In this document: piece by piece, positions 59,910-64,000 of the stretch
Position numbering within the stretch: position 1 is the first letter of the stretch
How the letters are laid out: every line of letters begins with the position of its first letter
Assembly: GCF_024436035.1 (NCBI RefSeq)
Contig: NZ_JANFNG010000009.1
Span: 1-64,000 of the forward strand
Direction: 5' to 3'
From: Streptomyces humicola
Lineage (GTDB): Bacteria; Actinomycetota; Actinomycetes; Streptomycetales; Streptomycetaceae
Length of the DNA stretch: 64,000 bases
Notes under the pieces: model-generated
The model's input: the letters and a program-made list of their open reading frames with translations, nothing else
Database searches by the model: none
Told to the model about the DNA's origin: nothing
Program-made: the position numbers and the translations under genes

Positions 59910-60480
59910 CGGCGAGGGCCGTCCTGGTGGCGTCCGCGATCAGGGCGTCGTCGGAGGGCACGTGCGGGAGACCGCGGTCGGACAGGACGGCGATGGCAAT
60001 CGGGGCGCCGCCGGCCGGCCAGGCGATCGCGATGTCGTTGCGCGTGCCGTATCCGCCGTTGCCGGTCTTGTCGCCGACCCTCCATCCGGTGGGAACGCCA
60101 GCCCGGATGTAGGGCCCGCCGGTGGTGTTCCCCACGAGCCAGTTTGTCAGCAGCTGCTGTCGGCTCCGGGACAGCGCGTCGCCGAGGACGAACAGCCGCA
60201 GATCGGTACTGAGCGCCCGCGGGGTGCTGGTGTCCCGGATGTCGCCGGGCGTCGCGTCGTTGAGCGCGGGTTCGGTGCGGTCGACGTGAGTGGTGGCGTC
60301 TCCCAGGCCGCGGAGCGCCGTTCGGATCCCGGCGGGGCCGCCAAGCCGGTCCAGGAGCAGGTTCGCGGCCGTGTTGTCGCTGAACTGCAGCGCGGACGCG
60401 ATGAGATCGCGGAGCGTCATTCCTGTGCCGACGTGCTCGGAAGTGATCGGCGAGTAACCGACGAGGTCCGAGGCACGGCC
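59899..60480 (-). pseudogene. Class A beta-lactamase, N-terminal half missing
   Basis: The frame runs from 60480 as [22 protein letters not shown] and keeps the SDN motif (LQFSDNTAAN), the omega-loop EPALND with catalytic Glu, and KTG in GDKTGNGGYGT. However, the S-x-x-K motif and the whole N-terminal half are absent, and a TAG stop (60481-60483) sits just before the similarity begins. The ATG at 60420 lies inside the domain, so a working enzyme is unlikely. A C-terminal fragment of another gene (60482-60574) abuts it on the other strand. Confidence 0.8.
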
Positions 60481-60671
60481 CTACGGAGCCGGCAGGCGGC
60501 TGTATCTGGAGCCCGGCTCCGCGCAGGCCTGCCGCTGGGGCGCCTACGTCACCGTCGGGCGGCCCGAGCGCTGACCGCGCCCGCCGGCATCTTGCTCGCA
60601 GCCAGCGCCGTCGGCAGCATCGGTATTCGGTATGCAGCTCGCGCACCGCCGGTGAGAGATGGGAAGAGACG

Positions 60672-62195
60672 ATGCAGGAACCGATCGTCAGCACCGCGTA
60701 CGGCTCAGTGCGCGGCACCCTCACCGGGGAACGGGTCGCGGCATTCAAGGGCATCCCGTACGCGGCGGCGCCGGTCGGCGCCAACCGCTTCCGCCCGCCG
60801 CAGCGGCCAGCTCCGTGGCCAGGGGTGCGTGATGCCGCCGCGTACGGGCCGACCGCGCCGAAGGCCCCGTACGGCCCGCCCTTCGACGAGCTGCTGCACG
60901 AGGTCGACATCCCCGGCGAGGAGTATCTGAATCTCAACATCTGGACCCCGGACACCAGCGGAGATCTGCCGGTGATGGTGTGGGTGCACGGCGGCGCGTT
61001 CGTCAACGGCTCCGGCTCGGCGTCCGTCTACGACGGCACGCGCTTCGCCCACCACGGCGTCGTCCTGGTCACCCTCAACTACCGTCTCGGCGCCGACGGA
61101 TTCCTCCACCTCGGCGGCCTCGCCGACGAGTCGAGCGCCAACCTCGGGCTGCTCGACCAGATCGCCGCCCTGGAATGGATCGCCGAGAACATCGCCGCCT
61201 TCGGCGGAGACCCCGGCAACGTCACCGTCTTCGGCGAATCCGCCGGAGCGATGAGCATCGGCACGCTGCTCGCCATGGAGCGCGCCGCGGGTCTCTTCCG
61301 CCGCGCGATCCTGCAGAGCGGCGCCGCCCACCACACGCTCACCCCCACCACCGCCCGCCTCATCGGCCGGCACCTGGCGGCCCTCCTCGACGTCGAGCCC
61401 ACCCGCCAGGCCATCGCCGCCGTCCCGCTCGACCGACTCGTCGCGGCCCAGCAGCAGCTGCGCGCCGCGATCTCGGCCAACCCCGACCCGGCCCGCTGGA
61501 ACGAGGCCGCGTTCAACCTGATGCCCTTCGAGCCCGTCATCGACGGCGAGCTGATCCCGGCCGCACCGATCGAGGCGATCGGGAGCGGCGCCGGTGCGGA
61601 CGTCGACGTCCTCATCGGCACCAACAGCGACGAGTACCGCTTCTTCCTCACCCCCACCGGCGCCATCGACCACATAACCGATACCGTGCTGCGCCGCAGC
61701 ACCACCGCCTACGGACTCGACCCCGACCTGGCCCTCCCCGTCTACCGCGCCAACCAGCCGGGCGCCACGCCGGGCGACCTGCTCGCCACGGTCAGCACCG
61801 ACTGGTTCTACCGCATCCCGGCCGTCCGCCTCGCCGAGGCCCACACCGCGCACCGCGCCGCCTCGACCTACGTGTACGAGTTCGCCTGGCAACCGGCCAC
61901 CTACGACGGCCGCCTCGGCGCCTGCCACGCCGCCGAACTCCCTTTCGTCTTCGACAACCTCCACGACAAGTCCCTCGCCGGAATCACCGGCACCGAGCCG
62001 CCGCAGCACCTCGCCGACGCGATGCACAGCGCCTGGATCGCCTTCGCCACCACCGGCGCCCCGGGCTGGGCGCCTTACGACACCACGAACCGGCCCGTCA
62101 TGCGCTTCGACACCGCATCGGACGTCGTCCTCGACCCCCACCGCCAAGAACGCCGCCTGTGGGACGGCCGCCGCTGGAGCGGCCACGCCACCTGA
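60672..62195 (+). CDS. Type B carboxylesterase
   Basis: A 507-residue serine esterase of the cholinesterase/para-nitrobenzyl esterase family. Motifs are [25 protein letters not shown] (oxyanion), the nucleophile [13 protein letters not shown] (Ser near 195), [11 protein letters not shown] with the acidic residue, and a late His in [10 protein letters not shown]. Cytosolic. It follows no operon partner; upstream is a rearranged junction. The substrate is not indicated. Confidence 0.9.
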   Translation: MQEPIVSTAYGSVRGTLTGERVAAFKGIPYAAAPVGANRFRPPQRPAPWPGVRDAAAYGPTAPKAPYGPPFDELLHEVDIPGEEYLNLNIWTPDTSGDLPVMVWVHGGAFVNGSGSASVYDGTRFAHHGVVLVTLNYRLGADGFLHLGGLADESSANLGLLDQIAALEWIAENIAAFGGDPGNVTVFGESAGAMSIGTLLAMERAAGLFRRAILQSGAAHHTLTPTTARLIGRHLAALLDVEPTRQAIAAVPLDRLVAAQQQLRAAISANPDPARWNEAAFNLMPFEPVIDGELIPAAPIEAIGSGAGADVDVLIGTNSDEYRFFLTPTGAIDHITDTVLRRSTTAYGLDPDLALPVYRANQPGATPGDLLATVSTDWFYRIPAVRLAEAHTAHRAASTYVYEFAWQPATYDGRLGACHAAELPFVFDNLHDKSLAGITGTEPPQHLADAMHSAWIAFATTGAPGWAPYDTTNRPVMRFDTASDVVLDPHRQERRLWDGRRWSGHAT

Positions 62196-62217
62196 CGGTT
62201 CGCGAGTGCCCAACGGC

Positions 62218-62502
62218 TCACGAGGCCGAGCCGGCCCCGTTGCTGCCCGCCCCCGCCGACTGCCAGGCCTGGATGCCCGCCTGGGAGGCCTGCTTGGCCT
62301 GCTGCAGTTTGGCGGCTGCCAGCTGTGACGGGGGCACTTCCATCTGCCGCACCCACCGCCGTCCCGCGGTCACCAGGGCGAAGCCGACGAGCGTCATGCC
62401 TGCGAACGCCAGTGTCGCTCCGACCCCGGTGAGGACCGCTCCGGCCGCGATGAGCCGCGTGTCGATCTCGAGAGACCGCCGGGAGTCGTTGACGTCGTTC
62501 AT
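62218..62502 (-). CDS. Small two-helix membrane protein
   Basis: The 94-residue product has two adjacent transmembrane segments (LIAAGAVLTGVGATLAFAG and MTLVGFALVTAG, about 15-50) and a soluble Ala/Gln-rich tail with coiled-coil character (QLAAAKLQQAKQASQAG). ATG 62502 is chosen over the open frame to 62712, where no conserved sequence is seen. It sits 23 bp from the convergent esterase end. Function unknown. Confidence 0.65.
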   Translation of the reverse strand: MNDVNDSRRSLEIDTRLIAAGAVLTGVGATLAFAGMTLVGFALVTAGRRWVRQMEVPPSQLAAAKLQQAKQASQAGIQAWQSAGAGSNGAGSAS

Positions 62503-62775
62503 AGGTTCACGATGGGACACCGCGGCCGTCAGCGCATCCCGGGACGGGCACCCGTGGTGCGTCGGGTGCACCGGCCGGCGAGACGTGGACCCGGAAGCCG
62601 TTCGGGACCGCCGTTCCGGACAGCGGGTCGACCAGGGTGCCGTCCAGAAACTGGTTGACGTTGGCACCGGGCTCCCGAGAGGCGACGGTGAAACATACCG
62701 ACCGGTTGGCATGCCAGGAAGGCCCCCGCCGCATGCACGCGCCCGACCTGCCTGACCGTCCCTGCCCGCCTCGCC

Positions 62776-63327
62776 TCAGCCTCCCGTCGGCAGCGCCGAG
62801 GAGTGGTGGCTGACGATGAGCCACCGGCCCCCGCGCAGCTCGTAGACGAAGGTGTAGCGGGCGTCGACCGTCGAGGTGGTGCCGTCCTTGCCGGTCAGCG
62901 TGAACCGGTACAGGCCGGTGTCGACGGCGCTGGTGGCGTCCAGTACGTCGATGACCCGTTGCTGGATCCGGGCCACCGGCCTGCTTTCGAGGAAGTGGGC
63001 GAAGTAGTCGACGATCCCGGCCCGGGTGGTGCGCATACGAGCCGACAGCGTCGGCAGCAACACGGCGTCGGGGGCGTAGAGATCGGCGACCCGGTCCGCG
63101 TCGCCGGTGGCCAGAGCCGCGTTCCACCGGTCGAAGAGACCGGCGATCTGCATCCGCGTGGGCAACGCGGGCAGCACGGCCGAGGTGACCGCGCGAGCCG
63201 TGGCCGTGTGTCCGGCGGTGGTCCGGGGGCGAGGTCCGGCCGCGTACGTCGATGACGTCGATGCCGTGCCGGCGAGCAGAGCGGCGGTTGCGGCGACCGC
63301 AACCCCCGCGGAGTACGTGCGCCTCAT
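62776..63327 (-). CDS. Secreted SnoaL/SgcJ-like protein
   Basis: The 183-residue product has an N-terminal signal sequence (VAVAATAALLAGTASTSSTYA) followed by a small alpha+beta domain of the SnoaL/DUF4440 or CaMKII-association type: LFDRWNAALATGDADRVADLYAPDAVLLPT, GIVDYFAHFL and RYTFVYELRGGRWLIVSHHSS. Such exported forms are seen in the SgcJ/EcaC group. The ligand and reaction are unknown. It is 56 bp downstream of the methyltransferase gene. Confidence 0.75.
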   Translation of the reverse strand: MRRTYSAGVAVAATAALLAGTASTSSTYAAGPRPRTTAGHTATARAVTSAVLPALPTRMQIAGLFDRWNAALATGDADRVADLYAPDAVLLPTLSARMRTTRAGIVDYFAHFLESRPVARIQQRVIDVLDATSAVDTGLYRFTLTGKDGTTSTVDARYTFVYELRGGRWLIVSHHSSALPTGG

Positions 63328-63382
63328 CGGGCACCTCCCGCGTCTCGGCGAATCTGCACATCCGTAGCATCAGCCTCTCCCA

Positions 63383-64000
63383 TCACACACGCTCCGGCAT
63401 TTCGAGGATGTGCCGGAACAACGTGATCCACTGATCGGGGTGGACGAATCCCACCACCGTTCCCCGTACCATCCCGGCCGCCCCGAACGCGGCGTCCACG
63501 CGCGCTCGCGGGAACTCGCGCCGCAACGAGGCGTGCAGCGTGCCTCCGACGCCGCTGAAACCGACCTCGACGAACTGCCGGTAGCGCGGCAGCACGGCAG
63601 CGGGGAGCAGGCCGTTCCCCCTGTGCGTCAGCCGCAGGATCCCGGAGTCGACACGGGGTACGGGACGGAACGCCCCGCGGTCGATGCGCCCGGCGAGCCG
63701 CCAGTCGAACCGCGGCCAGCTCTCCACCGTCACGCGGCTCCAGCTGCCGAAGTCGCCGGTGCGTTTGCGTGCGTACTCCCACTGCGTGACCAGCGTCGCC
63801 GACGTCAGGCCCGGTGCGTTCAGGCACCAGTTGACGATGGGCGAGGTCACCGCGTACGGAATGCAGGCGGCCACGGCGAACGGCTGTCGCGGGGGAGTGC
63901 TGTTCAGGAAGTCGCCGACCACGCACCGGACGTTGGGCAGATCGCGGCAGCGGGCACGCAGCCGCGCCGCCATGAACGGATCGATTTCGTGGGCCACGAC
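63383..64000 (-). CDS. Erm-family 23S rRNA adenine methyltransferase, 5' part beyond window
   Basis: The visible 206 residues begin VVAHEIDPFMAARLRARC (SAM-contact motif II), then CVVGDFLN, ACIPYAVTSPIV, TLVTQWEYARKRTGDFG and DRGAFRPVPRVDSGILRL. This matches the Erm subgroup of macrolide-resistance methyltransferases (ErmE/TlrD-like). In motif IV the conserved Asn of N-I/L-P-Y/F is replaced by Cys (CIPY). The motif I region lies outside the window. If active it would confer macrolide-lincosamide-streptogramin B resistance. Confidence 0.8.
   Translation of the reverse strand, partial: VVAHEIDPFMAARLRARCRDLPNVRCVVGDFLNSTPPRQPFAVAACIPYAVTSPIVNWCLNAPGLTSATLVTQWEYARKRTGDFGSWSRVTVESWPRFDWRLAGRIDRGAFRPVPRVDSGILRLTHRGNGLLPAAVLPRYRQFVEVGFSGVGGTLHASLRREFPRARVDAAFGAAGMVRGTVVGFVHPDQWITLFRHILEMPERV

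Noticed and set aside
60482-60574. 30-codon plus-strand frame as an independent gene
   Set aside because: It has no start codon and looks like the end of a larger gene cut by the junction; mentioned under the beta-lactamase finding only.
62503-62775. Small gene between the two-helix protein and the SnoaL-like gene
   Set aside because: Three overlapping frames are open but none has a ribosome site or conserved features; one (reading NVNQFLDGTLVDPLSG) looks like a possible gene remnant but I cannot identify it.

Overview
The window is high-GC actinobacterial DNA and reads as a Streptomyces chromosome core region that runs into an accessory region. Evidence for Streptomyces includes GTG starts with GGAGG-type ribosome sites, the dnaK-grpE-dnaJ-hspR operon with HAIR operators, the kynA-kynU-formamidase operon, an SCO2400-type zinc-ribbon protein and a perfect 18-bp parS palindrome (22833-22850). 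parS sites cluster around oriC, so the core part is probably on the central chromosome arm.

Layout of the core (1-43.9 kb): the 3' end of tRNA-Gly(GCC); purine genes purC, purD and purA interspersed with membrane proteins of unknown role, two of which look like degenerate enzymes (an M48-like protein without HExxH and a diacylglycerol-kinase-like protein without GGDGT); a GntR regulator, a universal stress protein and a class III aminotransferase; a divergent GbsR/MarR-type regulator and ABC exporter sharing one palindromic operator; a tryptophan-to-anthranilate operon (kynA, kynU, arylformamidase) ending in a cytochrome P450; fbaA, parS and pyrE; a membrane spermidine-synthase-like protein with a DUF2617 partner; a class I/II aminotransferase and a GT-C type membrane protein; the heat-shock block (clpB, hspR, dnaJ, grpE, dnaK) with HspR boxes before both clpB and dnaK; an EtfD-like membrane Fe-S protein; a phosphoribosyltransferase/dcd pair; and tRNA-Gly(CCC).

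Layout of the accessory part (43.9-64 kb): tRNA-Gly(CCC) is followed by two further copies of its anticodon-loop-to-T-loop sequence (46733-46757 and 47997-48019), plus a 3' fragment of a tRNA-Ser. These look like attachment-site remnants framing two small cargo blocks: a lipoprotein beta-propeller and a sortase-anchored surface protein. No integrase is left. Beyond lie fused gene remnants (an MFS transporter 3' part against a COG4705 gene), regulator/enzyme pairs (AraC with DUF2000, LysR with PhzF and a dehydrogenase), a HicB-like protein, an ECF sigma factor with a membrane partner, a beta-lactamase lacking its N-terminal half, a carboxylesterase, and an Erm-type 23S rRNA methyltransferase cut by the window end.

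The most interesting system is at 56.3-58.2 kb: a tRNA-dependent cyclodipeptide synthase overlapping a P450 that closely resembles Mycobacterium tuberculosis Rv2275 (cyclo-Tyr-Tyr synthase) and CYP121 (mycocyclosin synthase), but with changes at the CYP121 active-site positions Gln385 and Arg386. A second, genome-wide looking pattern is that many gene 3' ends carry tandem duplications that include the stop codon itself.
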